From: CAZTDD01 sp964612675
Lineage (GTDB): Bacteria; Hinthialibacterota; Hinthialibacteria; Hinthialibacterales; JAKPRU01
DNA: 35,105 bases
Reading direction: 5' to 3'
Assembly: GCA_964612675.1 (NCBI GenBank)
Contig: CAZTDD010000072.1
Coordinates: 1 to 35,105 of the forward strand
The notes under the pieces were generated by a model, which worked only from the letters and a program-made list of their open reading frames with translations, searched no databases and had not been told where the DNA came from. Below are positions 1 to 8,575 of the stretch, one piece after another. The position numbers were made by a program, and so were the translations under genes. Every line of letters begins with the position of its first letter. The first letter of the stretch is position 1.

Positions 1-1845
1 TCCCGGCACCCCCTGGCCGCGACCGCCGACCGCCCGCCCTTGGATCGAGCCGCCGCGCTCAAGAAGCACAATAACCGGGTCGTGAGTCTCCGAGTCGATC
101 AATATATCCTGCTCTTTCGTCGCAAAGCCTTCCTTCTCGACAACGAGAGTATGCGTACCGGTGACGCTGGAGTACCGTTCAGGCGTTATGGAAACCTGCT
201 CGAAAGAGAAACCTCCGCTCGAGTCCGTAACAGCTTCCTGCCGGCTTTTCTGGAAGAGATCGATCAACCTTACCCGCGCGCCCGGAATCACGTCGCCTTC
301 CCGTTCGACAACGTGCCCTGAAAGCCGTCCGCTGCCCGCGAGAGAAATCTCAATATTCTCGACAAGTCCCATGCCGGGCTCGACTGGAATCGGCTGGCTC
401 AGGCCCGATCCGAAACGCTCATGAGAAGCGAAGAGCTTAACAGTTGCCGTCGTTCCGGGATCACCGGGCCAGGGGATGCCGTTTAAACGGAAGACACCGT
501 CCTGCCGCGATAACGCTTCCACGATACGTTGTCCCGAACTGGACAAATCCGGCGTGAATGACGCACCGGGGCGCATGTAGGTGTCCTGACGGGCCAATGT
601 TACCCGGGCGGCCGGGATCCCTTCCCCGCCCGGCCCCACAACGCGTCCCGAAACCGAAAAACCCGGAACCGCCAGAAAGACCACGTTCTTCACGTCTTTT
701 TCGAACACGCGGACGGATTTCCTGTCTTCTTTGAGAGGAATGGTGACTTCGAGGTGCTGGTTCTCGTTCGGATCGCTGCTGACCAGGTATACCCCCACTT
801 CCAGGTCTTCAAATATATAGGCTCCACCGCCCCCCGTCACTGCCCTCATCATTTCCGCATGTTCTTCATCCTGTTTGCGGGCTGTCAGTGCGAAACCGGA
901 GACCCCCTGGCCGGTGCGCGCATCTTTGACAAACCCGGTAATGGCGTAGGCAGGCCTCTGCAAGCGAACGAGAATCGGATTCGGATGAGGCGCATCGACA
1001 ACAATCGATGCCTCTCCGGTATCCGCCAGCCCCTGGCGGGATGCACTGATCTGGATTTGTCCGGTCGGGACATTCGCCGCCTCGAAATTGCCGCTGATAT
1101 CGCATTCAACCGAAAACGACCACACCGCCTTCAACGCGTTCAGCTGAACGGTTGCATAACTGACCGGTTTATCGAATTGGTCCAATACACGCCCCATCAC
1201 ATGACCGTCTTCGATCAAAAGAAGGCTCACATTCTTTGTCCCAACTTTCACATGATTCGCTGTGACTGTCTGGTAGCCTTCCTTGGATGCGTGAACGGTC
1301 ACTTCCGGACCTTGCACACCCTCCAACACAAATTTCCCTGAACCATCCGATACAGCTACCGCATCGCCCGCTTCCATCATAACGCCTTCGAGCGGCAGTC
1401 TCTGCCCGGAATAGACGGCACCGCTGATGGTGCCGACAACCGCCGCTTCTTGTCCTTGTTCGGATGAATTGCTCTCCGCTTCGCTCTTCTGATCGTCATT
1501 CGCCCCCGCTGTCGTCGCGATCTGCGAATTCGTGTTTGCCGAAGATTCGGTGGCCTCTTCCGTCGAAGGGGGCGCTAGGGCTTGCGTCGCTTCGGAGAAT
1601 TCAACCTCGACGTCGTCGTCACCCGGTAATACGGCAGGCGTCTCGCGCTCGGATGGTGCCGTCCGGCCTGTGGCTCCAGCCGCCCCTTCCGTCGCGCCGG
1701 ATTCCCGATCGCCCGGCATGGGCGAAGTCAGATCGCCCGTCCCGGGTGTCGCAAGTTCATTCCCTGAGGGCATGAACAAAATCAGAGCAACAAGAAGCCC
1801 CGCGAAGAGTACCACCAATAGAATCAATAAGTACGCAAGTCTCAT
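1..1845 (-). CDS. Membrane-anchored carboxypeptidase-regulatory-like repeat protein (3' end beyond window)
   Basis: The minus-strand frame stays open for 615 codons from the ATG at 1845 to the left edge, so the C-terminus is missing. A GGAGGA Shine-Dalgarno lies about 8 bases before the ATG. The N-terminus (MRLAYLLILLVVLFAGLLVA) is a signal peptide or signal anchor. About 100 residues rich in Pro, Glu, Thr and Ser follow. Then come several units of roughly 80-100 residues of the type G-x-V-x-D-x-x-G-x-P-V-x-x-A-x-V followed by G-x-F-x-F-x-x-V, for example around GHVMGRVLDQFDKPVSYATV and GFSVSGRVVGPGGEGIPAA. This matches carboxypeptidase-regulatory-like / CNA-B-type beta-sandwich repeats (PF13620-like), found in extracellular structural or adhesive proteins and TonB-linked receptors. 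The specific function is unknown. It is divergent from the hydrolase at 2013. Confidence 0.85.
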   Translation of the reverse strand, partial: MRLAYLLILLVVLFAGLLVALILFMPSGNELATPGTGDLTSPMPGDRESGATEGAAGATGRTAPSERETPAVLPGDDDVEVEFSEATQALAPPSTEEATESSANTNSQIATTAGANDDQKSEAESNSSEQGQEAAVVGTISGAVYSGQRLPLEGVMMEAGDAVAVSDGSGKFVLEGVQGPEVTVHASKEGYQTVTANHVKVGTKNVSLLLIEDGHVMGRVLDQFDKPVSYATVQLNALKAVWSFSVECDISGNFEAANVPTGQIQISASRQGLADTGEASIVVDAPHPNPILVRLQRPAYAITGFVKDARTGQGVSGFALTARKQDEEHAEMMRAVTGGGGAYIFEDLEVGVYLVSSDPNENQHLEVTIPLKEDRKSVRVFEKDVKNVVFLAVPGFSVSGRVVGPGGEGIPAARVTLARQDTYMRPGASFTPDLSSSGQRIVEALSRQDGVFRLNGIPWPGDPGTTATVKLFASHERFGSGLSQPIPVEPGMGLVENIEISLAGSGRLSGHVVEREGDVIPGARVRLIDLFQKSRQEAVTDSSGGFSFEQVSITPERYSSVTGTHTLVVEKEGFATKEQDILIDSETHDPVIVLLERGGSIQGRAVGGRGQGVPG

Positions 1846-2012
1846 ATTTCGTGTCTCCTCCAACGAATAGAATCATACCACTGAAAAGCCCCGCACGGAA
1901 ATTCCGGCTTAACGCTGGGAGAAAGCACATTCGTGCTGTAGAATTCCGATACGCAAACCTGGATGGGACACCCGACAGGACATCCGTGGTTAATAACGAT
2001 CAGGAGGCCTAT

Positions 2013-3041
2013 ATGTATCGTCGCCGGTTCCTACAGACAAGCGGTCTGCTCCTCGGTATGCAATTCGCGTGTGGTTCATTACCTCCTAGAGAAACGGTAG
2101 AGAAAGGGAGGATCGTTACTGTGTGTGGATCCATCGCTCCGCAGGCGATGGGAATAACGTTGCCTCACGAACATGTTCTCGTGGATTTCGTCGGTGCGGA
2201 CAAGATCGGTCCCGGCCGCTATGACCCCGATGAGGCATTCGAGATCGCCCTTCCCTACCTTGTTGAAGCAAAAAAACTCGGTTGCGATACCCTGGTCGAG
2301 TGTACGCCCAAATACATTGGCCGCGATCCAGCGCTTTTGAGACGGTTGTCGGAAGCGAGCGGAATGCATCTTCTGACAAACACCGGCTATTACGGGGCGG
2401 CAAATGACAAGTTCGTTCCGGCGCATGCCTATAAAGAGACCGCCGACCAACTGGCGTATCGATGGATTCGCGAATGGCAGGAAGGGATCGAGGACACCGG
2501 CGTCAAACCCGGTTTCATCAAGATCGGCGTTGACAAGGGGCTGCTTTCGGAGATCGACCGCAAACTCGTCAGAGCCGCCGCCCAAACGCATCTCGCAACG
2601 GGATTGACAATCGCCGCCCATACGGGAGACGGCGTCGCCGCCATGGAGGAGCTGGCAGTCCTGGACGAGGAAGGTGTTGCATGGAATGCGTTTATCTGGG
2701 TCCATGCCCAAAATGAGAAGAATCCGGATGTGCATGCAAAGGCGGCTGAAGGCGGAGCGTGGCTCGAATTCGATGGAATCAGCACGCGTTCAATTGAACG
2801 GCACGTGGAGTGTGTCCGCGAAATGAAGACACAGGGGCACCTGAACCGAGTAATGTTGTCGCACGACGCGGGCTGGTACAGCGTGGGTGAGCCGCGCGGA
2901 GGGGCGTTTCGTCCGTATGACACCCTGTTCACTCAATTCCTACCGGCGCTCAGAAAACGGGAATTCACGGAAGCAGAAATCCGAATGCTGCTCCGAGAGA
3001 ACCCCTCGCGTGCTTTTCGAGTGGATGTAAGAAAGGCCTAG
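2013..3041 (+). CDS. Phosphotriesterase-family metal-dependent hydrolase, Tat-exported
   Basis: A 342-residue protein of the phosphotriesterase (amidohydrolase-superfamily) family. The full metal-site set is visible: H52-x-H54 in LPHEHVLVDF, K170 in GFIKIG (the carboxylated bridging lysine in this family), H203 in AAHTGDG, H231 in WVHAQNE and D285 in LSHDAGW. A binuclear-metal hydrolase is therefore likely intact. Family members hydrolyse lactones, phosphotriesters or phospho-sugar lactones; the substrate cannot be told here. The frame is open from 1851, but ATG 2013 is preferred because AGGAGG lies at 2002-2007 and the protein then begins with a twin-arginine signal (RRRFLQTSGLLLG). The cysteine at residue 20 could be a lipidation site, but the lipobox is poor. 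Confidence 0.88.
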   Translation: MYRRRFLQTSGLLLGMQFACGSLPPRETVEKGRIVTVCGSIAPQAMGITLPHEHVLVDFVGADKIGPGRYDPDEAFEIALPYLVEAKKLGCDTLVECTPKYIGRDPALLRRLSEASGMHLLTNTGYYGAANDKFVPAHAYKETADQLAYRWIREWQEGIEDTGVKPGFIKIGVDKGLLSEIDRKLVRAAAQTHLATGLTIAAHTGDGVAAMEELAVLDEEGVAWNAFIWVHAQNEKNPDVHAKAAEGGAWLEFDGISTRSIERHVECVREMKTQGHLNRVMLSHDAGWYSVGEPRGGAFRPYDTLFTQFLPALRKREFTEAEIRMLLRENPSRAFRVDVRKA

Positions 3042-3164
3042 TCATTCGACATCATTCGACAAAAAGGTTGCCGACACGCCGGAAACCAAGTATCCTCAAT
3101 AAACTCTACGGTCACTCCGGTGGAAACAAATTCTTCGGAGAATCCAATCAGGAGGAAAGTGAAA

Positions 3165-4679
3165 ATGAGGCGTTTGACTGGCGTAATTCGGTGGATCGTA
3201 CTCTCGGCTGTCTTTCTTAGCGGGACGACACACGCCGCAACGATTGTTGTGGATGGATCGGGTGGAGGCGACGTCGCCACCCTGGGTGAAGCAGTGGCGA
3301 CCGCGTTCGCTAACGGCGAGGCTGACGAGATCGTTGTGAAAGCCGGCACCTACACCAATACAGACGGTGCAGGCAATGTCATGGCCTTCATCGGCGAGGA
3401 TGAGATCGCCATACGTGGAGAAGATCCCTCGGATCGGCCTGTGATTGTTGTGGAACCCAACTTCGACGAGACGGTTCCCGGCGAAGGAGACGGAATCAAG
3501 ATCCGCATGGGGGGATCGTTGGCCTTTGAAAACCTCGTATTCCTTCCCTCCGAGAATTTCACATTCCTGGACGAAGTCGACGATATGTTCGCCATCGTTA
3601 ACGCGGGAACCGAGGGAAACCCTGTTTCCCTGGATCTCACGTTTCGAAACGTCTTGATCACTCATGGATGGGTCGACAACACCCCCGCCACCGTGGACGG
3701 TTTTGACGATCCCCGATGGAGTGACAACACCTTCCGGGACGACGCGATCAACATCGATTTGAATGGACCCCCGGACGATGAGCTCCACCTTTTGCTGGAC
3801 AACGTAATCGTCTCTGGATACGGCACGGAAGCCGATGCCGATGCGCTGGTGATTGACGGTCCACAGATCGAGGCAACAATCACAGGCGGCACCCGGTTTA
3901 CCTACATTCGCCGTCGTGCTTTATACAACTACAACGCCGAGTCGGTGACGGTTGAGGGCACGGACGATAACCCGGTAGTGGTGTATGCCGCCGGTGAAAC
4001 AATGGCGCGGGCCTCCGCCGGTGTAAACCGGTGGAATCATCTATGGTGCGTAGGAATCGATGAAGGTGAAGGGGGCATGATAACGGGCTTCGCAGCCCGC
4101 ATCGATCCGAACGGCGGCGCCTCGTTGACTGCGACAAATTGTATTTTTTCGACGGCCTTCTACGATGGGATCTTTATGAATTTCGATGCGCCGGAGCCTA
4201 TCTCGTACGAGATCAGCAATTGTACATTCTACAATGTTCCCGAGCTGGTCCGGTTCGGCTTTGTCGGCGAGCCCGGTCCGTCCGAGAATGTCAGTGTCAC
4301 CACTACCGACTGTATCATCGATAACGCCGATTGGGTGGCCCCGAACGACGGAACATATTTCTCTCCGGAACCTACCGTCGTTCATTACGGCGACGCGGAA
4401 AATACCTTGGCGCAGCTCACGTTGAACAACCTCGCGTACCGAACACAGACCTTCGTATCCAGCATGAGTGGTTCACGGGAGCCGACAACGAACGGCAATA
4501 TTATCGAAAATGCCGATTTTCAATTCAAAGCCACCGAATTGACCAGAGATAATTTCGACGATTTTCTTGTGATCGACAATTGTAGCCTACTCGAAGGAAA
4601 GGCAACCAATGGCGCACCGTTGGACGGCGCCCGGCCCTCCGCCTGCGCGACGGACATTGAAGACTGGCAACTGCATTAA
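3165..4679 (+). CDS. Secreted parallel-beta-helix-like protein
   Basis: A 504-residue protein. ATG 3165 is chosen over the upstream GTG at 3120 because AGGAGG lies at 3150-3155 and a clear signal peptide follows (MRRLTGVIRW, hydrophobic core, cleavage after THA). The mature protein opens with TIVVDGSGGGDVATLGEAVA and AFANGEADEIVVKAGTYT, the usual start of right-handed beta-helix proteins of the DUF1565/pectate-lyase-like type. Later segments such as LTATNCIFSTAFYDGIFM and YEISNCTFYNV are further coil-like repeats. No catalytic residues could be assigned. It probably acts outside the cytoplasm, perhaps on polysaccharide. It follows the hydrolase by 123 bases on the same strand. Confidence 0.78.
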   Translation: MRRLTGVIRWIVLSAVFLSGTTHAATIVVDGSGGGDVATLGEAVATAFANGEADEIVVKAGTYTNTDGAGNVMAFIGEDEIAIRGEDPSDRPVIVVEPNFDETVPGEGDGIKIRMGGSLAFENLVFLPSENFTFLDEVDDMFAIVNAGTEGNPVSLDLTFRNVLITHGWVDNTPATVDGFDDPRWSDNTFRDDAINIDLNGPPDDELHLLLDNVIVSGYGTEADADALVIDGPQIEATITGGTRFTYIRRRALYNYNAESVTVEGTDDNPVVVYAAGETMARASAGVNRWNHLWCVGIDEGEGGMITGFAARIDPNGGASLTATNCIFSTAFYDGIFMNFDAPEPISYEISNCTFYNVPELVRFGFVGEPGPSENVSVTTTDCIIDNADWVAPNDGTYFSPEPTVVHYGDAENTLAQLTLNNLAYRTQTFVSSMSGSREPTTNGNIIENADFQFKATELTRDNFDDFLVIDNCSLLEGKATNGAPLDGARPSACATDIEDWQLH

Positions 4680-4693
4680 GCATAGCGTACCGA

Positions 4694-4737
4694 AATTGCC
4701 CACTCTGCATAACTCACATCGTGCAGAGTGGGCAATT
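4694..4737. terminator. Perfect 16-bp inverted repeat between convergent genes
   Basis: The arms AATTGCCCACTCTGCA (4694-4709) and TGCAGAGTGGGCAATT (4722-4737) are perfectly complementary with a 12-base loop. The hairpin lies between the end of the beta-helix gene (4679) and the end of the minus-strand Usp gene (4759), so a bidirectional terminator is the likely role. There is no long T-run on either side, so classical intrinsic termination is not certain. Confidence 0.65.
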
Positions 4738-4758
4738 GATCCGAAAGATCCCGTGAGT

Positions 4759-5586
4759 CTACTTGGCAACATAGTTCGGACCAATCAGCAGAAGAGGATT
4801 CGGTAGAATCGATTGGATTTGCTCCGCTTTACTGCCGAACATGATGTCTTTGACAAGGGTATGTCCACCCGTTCCAAGAACCACCAGTGCATCATAGGGA
4901 ACCCGATAAAGATTCGATTGAAGATCACCGGATTCAAAAACAACCCACTCCACTCCCCCCTCGTGCATTAAATCGAGTACGCCCGCCTCTTTCAACACCC
5001 GCTCATATTCGACTCGCGGTGTATCGTCACACTGAGTATATACCTGCACGGGGAATCCACACTGTTTTCCAAGAGAAATGGCAAGCCGGACGGCATGAAC
5101 GCCAATGGGCGATCCTCCAAAAAACGCGGCGATCTGTGTCCAATTCTTGTTCACCGGCGTCGGTATCAACAACGGAAACCCCGCATTCTTCGCAATCGCG
5201 CGTACACGCGAGCCGATGAATCCCAACCCGATTTTCGACGACATATCGCTGATACTCCGCGGCGCACATAAGAAATCGATGTCCGTAGGAAGATTCGGCA
5301 GCGTACTGGCCGTAAAATCCTTTGGCGTAAAAATCCCGTAATCGATACCGGTCCCTTTCATCAGTTCATCGACATGCTCCCGAGCGGTTTCCTGCTCATA
5401 GGTGTAGGAACCGTCCAAATCGACAGTGACGATGCTGTGTTCGAAATACATCAGAAATTGTGTGAACTCCGGTAGATAGATATTCAGAAAAACACTTTTC
5501 AGCTGTCGGCAAAGATAAATGGACTGGAGCAGAGTCTCTCTCCCGAACGGAGTATTTCGAAAAATATGAAACACTTGCTTTTTCAT
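4759..5586 (-). CDS. Tandem universal stress protein (UspA-like)
   Basis: A 275-residue protein, about twice the length of a single Usp domain. The C-terminal domain ends with VVLGTGGHTLVKDIMFGSKA, the G-2x-G-9x-G-S nucleotide-binding signature of ATP-binding Usp proteins, followed by NPLLLIGP. The N-terminal half is a diverged Usp-like fold (QVFHIFRNTPFGRETLLQSI) without that motif. The start at 5586 is supported by AAGGAG about 8 bases upstream. Usp proteins are cytoplasmic stress and energy sensors. Being just downstream of ClC and EIIA genes on the same strand suggests a link with ion or energy homeostasis, which is inference. Confidence 0.82.
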   Translation of the reverse strand: MKKQVFHIFRNTPFGRETLLQSIYLCRQLKSVFLNIYLPEFTQFLMYFEHSIVTVDLDGSYTYEQETAREHVDELMKGTGIDYGIFTPKDFTASTLPNLPTDIDFLCAPRSISDMSSKIGLGFIGSRVRAIAKNAGFPLLIPTPVNKNWTQIAAFFGGSPIGVHAVRLAISLGKQCGFPVQVYTQCDDTPRVEYERVLKEAGVLDLMHEGGVEWVVFESGDLQSNLYRVPYDALVVLGTGGHTLVKDIMFGSKAEQIQSILPNPLLLIGPNYVAK

Positions 5587-5613
5587 GGTCTTTCTCCTTC
5601 CTGCCTCATAAGC

Positions 5614-5815
5614 TGATGGGTCGCAAAAAGTCAGCGGGATGCGAAAAGTGAGGTGTCAACCCCCTCTGAATCTCCCCTACCTTTGGCCACGCAAGCGTGT
5701 CCCTCTTGGGGGAGAATACGCTGCAGACACGCTCGTTTCTTTTTCCTCCCCCGAAGATCGGGGGAGGTTAGGAGGGGGTTGAAATTCGTATTCTCGACTT
5801 TTTGCGATTGCATCA
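5614..5815. repeat. MITE-like palindromic element, copy 1
   Basis: A 202-base element bounded by inverted termini TGATGGGTCGCAAAAAGTC (5614-5632) and GACTTTTTGCGATTGCATCA (5796-5815). Inside are GC-rich palindromes: CCTCCCCC-GAAGAT-CGGGGGAGG at 5745-5767 and a CAACCCCCTCT / AGGAGGGGGTTG pair at the flanks. A second element with the same TIR core is at 32120-32199. It fills most of the space between the Usp and ClC genes and carries no ORF. Its right end contains the ClC stop codon (TCA at 5813-5815). Confidence 0.7.
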
Positions 5816-7543
5816 GAAGCTATCCTGAATCTTCAGCTCCGTTCGATACTGATTCAGTGCGGTAGCCTTCGAGAGAATACCCAAAGTCTTCCCCGCCTCC
5901 ACAACGGGCAACACCCAAAGACCCGATTTGTCGAAACATTCCATCACTTCGATCAGACTGTCCTGTGGAGACACGGGTTTTGGAACGTCGTCCATCACTT
6001 CCTCGATAACGACCGCGTTATAAAGCTCGGGACTGAGCAAGTAAGAACGAATACGGTCCACCGATAGTATGCCAATACACATCCCGGTTTCCCGATCCTC
6101 GACGGGGAAATGAGTCTGGTCGAGAGACTTAATCATTTCAACGAAATCCCGAAGAAGAGTATCGGACTTGACTGTTACAACATCCTTTTCGATCAACTCC
6201 ATCACGTGCAAGTCCGCCAAAAGTCGAGCATCGGTTCGAGGCCGGAGAAACTGGCCGCGCTCAATTAATTCCTGATGATAAACCGATGCCGGATAGAAGA
6301 GACGACACAGAGCCATGGTTGAGACGGATACGAGAATCAACGGTAAGATCACCTCATAGCCCCCGGTAATCTCAACAATCATGAAGATGCCCGTAAGCGG
6401 TGCGTGAATTACTCCGCTGATCATTCCCGCCATCCCTAAGAGCGCAAAACAGCCACTTCCGACCCAGTTCACCTGAGGCCACGCATGAGCCAAAGTCTGC
6501 CAGTAGGCAACACCTGCAAAACTCCCGATCACCAGGCACGGTGCAAAAATACCCCCCGCACTCCCTGTACCGAGAGTAAGCGAGGTCGCTGCGACTTTTG
6601 CCAATATCAACAGGAGCGCCGTCGAGAGAATCGGCTGGCTGACCTCATCGATCTGCATGTTGACAGCCCTGTAACCTTCTCCTAGGACATCTGTCGAGAA
6701 AAGACCAATCAGACCGACAATCAGTCCCCCAAGGGCGGCGCGCAGCCACGGCCGCTTTACCGCACGATCCGTCCACTTGTCGACAACCGGAATCGCCCAC
6801 CGAACAACAACCGAAACAACGGTAAGGAACACTGCAAATCCTACACAAGCCACGATGTCAAGCGTCGAAATCCGGAACGGATCGTGTTCGAATCGGATCT
6901 GGTTTCCTTCCAGGATGCGACTTACCTGGGTGGCGGTGACGGAAGCGATCCCGATCGGGATCAAATGGAAGGGCGTCCACTCACCGATAATGATCTCGAC
7001 AGCGAAAACAATTCCCGCGATGGGAGCGTTGAAAATCGCCGAGATGGCCCCGGCAACACCGCAGCCGACCGCCGCGACTCTTCGCCGTTCATTAAGACGG
7101 AAAATGCGCGCAATGTTCGATCCAATCGAGGCGCCACTCACTACGATGGGCGCCTCGGGCCCCGCTGAGCCACCGAAGGAAATTGTCGCCAGGCTCCCCA
7201 AGAGATGAGACACACTGGAACGTAAACGCAGGAGTCCGCCTTTACGTGAGACGCTGTAAATCACGCTGGGAACACCGTGTCCCGCACCTTCCCGAAATAC
7301 GAGCGACAACAGGAATACGGAGATCGCCGCGCCGATCGCCGGCAGAATCGGGGCATACCAGTGAGTGCGTGCAGCGTGAAAAAACTCCCAAATCGTCTCA
7401 ATTCCCCGGTTCAGACCGACAGCCGCCAATCCACTGCAAATTCCGATGGGAATCGCAAGACACGCGAGGAATACCGGCTCATCAACACGAAACAGTTTTC
7501 GAAGAGGACCGCGCTGAAAGAGCTGAGAGGATCGACGATGCAA
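5813..7543 (-). CDS. ClC-family chloride channel or H+/Cl- antiporter with two CBS domains
   Basis: A 576-residue protein. Residues 20-440 are a ClC membrane domain with about ten hydrophobic segments. The three anion-pathway motifs are visible: GAGHGVP (86-92, the GSGIP region), GSAGPEAP (125-132, aligning with GREGP so that E130 is the gating glutamate) and GGIFAP (GxFxP). Residues about 445-576 are two CBS domains, usually nucleotide-binding regulatory modules. Whether it is a channel or an exchanger cannot be decided from this. The start is the TTG at 7543, 5 bases after the stop of the upstream EIIA gene, so translation is probably coupled; the Shine-Dalgarno is weak. The stop codon lies inside the MITE-like repeat, so the last residues may have been altered by insertion. 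Confidence 0.92.
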   Translation of the reverse strand: MHRRSSQLFQRGPLRKLFRVDEPVFLACLAIPIGICSGLAAVGLNRGIETIWEFFHAARTHWYAPILPAIGAAISVFLLSLVFREGAGHGVPSVIYSVSRKGGLLRLRSSVSHLLGSLATISFGGSAGPEAPIVVSGASIGSNIARIFRLNERRRVAAVGCGVAGAISAIFNAPIAGIVFAVEIIIGEWTPFHLIPIGIASVTATQVSRILEGNQIRFEHDPFRISTLDIVACVGFAVFLTVVSVVVRWAIPVVDKWTDRAVKRPWLRAALGGLIVGLIGLFSTDVLGEGYRAVNMQIDEVSQPILSTALLLILAKVAATSLTLGTGSAGGIFAPCLVIGSFAGVAYWQTLAHAWPQVNWVGSGCFALLGMAGMISGVIHAPLTGIFMIVEITGGYEVILPLILVSVSTMALCRLFYPASVYHQELIERGQFLRPRTDARLLADLHVMELIEKDVVTVKSDTLLRDFVEMIKSLDQTHFPVEDRETGMCIGILSVDRIRSYLLSPELYNAVVIEEVMDDVPKPVSPQDSLIEVMECFDKSGLWVLPVVEAGKTLGILSKATALNQYRTELKIQDSF

Positions 7544-7548
7544 CGCCC

Positions 7549-8253
7549 TTACACCCGTTTCTTGGCATCCAACCCGTCTTCCATCTCTCGAACACGTGCG
7601 AAGAGACTATCGGCGTCGGGCCGTGACTGTAAAAACGAAACGAAATCATCTTCACGCAGACAATATCCCAGGCGGGAGAGAAGTTGCAGGTGAATCTTCG
7701 GTGACGGACTGAGCATCAAGAAAAGAACAAACACCGGTTGACCGTCAATTGAATTGTAGTCTACAGGCGCTTCCAAAAATCCGGTGCTGATTATCGGATC
7801 CGGAGGCAGCCCCTCTAGGGGAGTGCGCGGATGAGGGATCGCGATTCCTCTGCCCATGCCCGTCGAAGCTAGATTCTCCCGTTCGATGAGTTTCGCAAGC
7901 AAGGCGGTTTTATCGACACCTTCCGGAAACGAAACATGATCGAGAAGACTACGTAGCACGCTTTCCGCGTCCGCTCCCCGAATCCCATAACACACGCCTC
8001 CCTGCTTCATCGCATGACAAATATGAGTACTTTTTGCTTTGGTGGGTCCGGGGTGCGATGACGGAACACTCAGGACGAGGTTATGCTCTTGCGCCCAATT
8101 CCGAAGGGACTCTTCATCGAAAACCGGTTTTCCGTTTTGCATCCCCGAAGGTATCGTCCCTTGCCGGATCCACCGCCGAACGACGCGGTCCGGCATCCCC
8201 AGCAACGTTGCAGCCTCATGCAAGTTCAGTGGGTTTCTCATAGCAGCCGTCAT
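7549..8253 (-). CDS. Helix-turn-helix (excisionase-type) protein fused to a PTS EIIA (fructose/Ntr-type) domain
   Basis: About 234 residues. The N-terminal part (LNLHEAATLLGMPDRVVRRWIRQGTIP) is a MerR/excisionase-type HTH. The C-terminal ~150 residues are a PTS EIIA-2 domain with the phosphorylatable histidine at H141 in GIAIPHPRTP. No EIIB, EIIC, HPr or EI gene is in the window, so a regulatory (PTS-Ntr-like) role is more likely than sugar uptake. It overlaps nothing and precedes the ClC gene by 5 bases, suggesting it regulates or is co-regulated with that transporter. The start is uncertain: ATG 8253 and ATG 8241 are both possible, neither with a good Shine-Dalgarno. An open frame reaches a TTG at 8310, but that extension runs through a palindromic repeat. 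Confidence 0.82.
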   Translation of the reverse strand: MTAAMRNPLNLHEAATLLGMPDRVVRRWIRQGTIPSGMQNGKPVFDEESLRNWAQEHNLVLSVPSSHPGPTKAKSTHICHAMKQGGVCYGIRGADAESVLRSLLDHVSFPEGVDKTALLAKLIERENLASTGMGRGIAIPHPRTPLEGLPPDPIISTGFLEAPVDYNSIDGQPVFVLFLMLSPSPKIHLQLLSRLGYCLREDDFVSFLQSRPDADSLFARVREMEDGLDAKKRV

Positions 8254-8271
8254 CAATCCAATACTGACATT

Positions 8272-8286
8272 GCGCCTGGAAGGCGC
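8272..8286. repeat. Short hairpin before the EIIA gene
   Basis: GCGCCT-TCC-AGGCGC (read on the minus strand) forms a 6-bp stem about 20 bases upstream of ATG 8253. It may be a leader hairpin of the EIIA mRNA or part of the adjacent palindromic repeat. Confidence 0.35.
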
Positions 8287-8300
8287 GGGTTCCTCTGATT

Positions 8301-8335
8301 TCTCCCCCAAGACTGGGGTAAATGCAGAGGGGGTC
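8301..8335. repeat. GC-rich palindromic repeat fragment
   Basis: TCTCCCCCAAGACTGGGG followed by AGAGGGGGTCGA. The hairpin core matches 20339-20360 (CCCTCCCC-AAGACT-GGGGAGGG) and resembles 5745-5767. It appears to be a truncated member of the same intergenic family and lies in the leader of the EIIA gene. Confidence 0.5.
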
Positions 8336-8446
8336 GACCGTAAATTCAGCAGTAGCGCTTGGGCCTATCCCGGGCGAATCGATCCCTCCGAGCTAACCGC
8401 GGACGCTACAGTCCATCCGTTTAGTGAACACTCTCAAGAAGAAACG

Positions 8447-8538
8447 CGGAGGGGGTGGGATTCGAACCCACGGAACCGCTTTTGGCAGTTCAACCGCTTT
8501 CGAGGCGGTCGCCTTCAACCGGACTCGGCCACCCCTCC
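8447..8538 (-). tRNA. tRNA-Ser, anticodon CGA
   Basis: On the minus strand the cloverleaf reads: acceptor GGAGGGG / CCCCTCC; D arm with GCC..GGTTGAAGGC; anticodon stem ACCGC / GCGGT enclosing the loop CTCGAAA (anticodon CGA, decoding UCG); a long class II variable arm; and T arm GTGGG-TTCGAAT-CCCAC. The discriminator base is G, as expected for serine. CCA is not encoded (GCG follows). It lies 37 bases after tadA on the same strand and is probably co-transcribed with it. Confidence 0.95.
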
Positions 8539-8575
8539 AGAAAGATAGGATCTGATGCAGGATGGAACCTGCGGT

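Noticed and set aside
754..1341. A 195-codon plus-strand open frame near the left end
   Set aside because: The minus strand is open for 615 codons across the region with clear domain repeats; the plus frame is a shadow.
3096..3788. A 230-codon minus-strand open frame opposite the beta-helix gene
   Set aside because: The plus-strand gene has a signal peptide, Shine-Dalgarno and family-like sequence; the minus frame has none.
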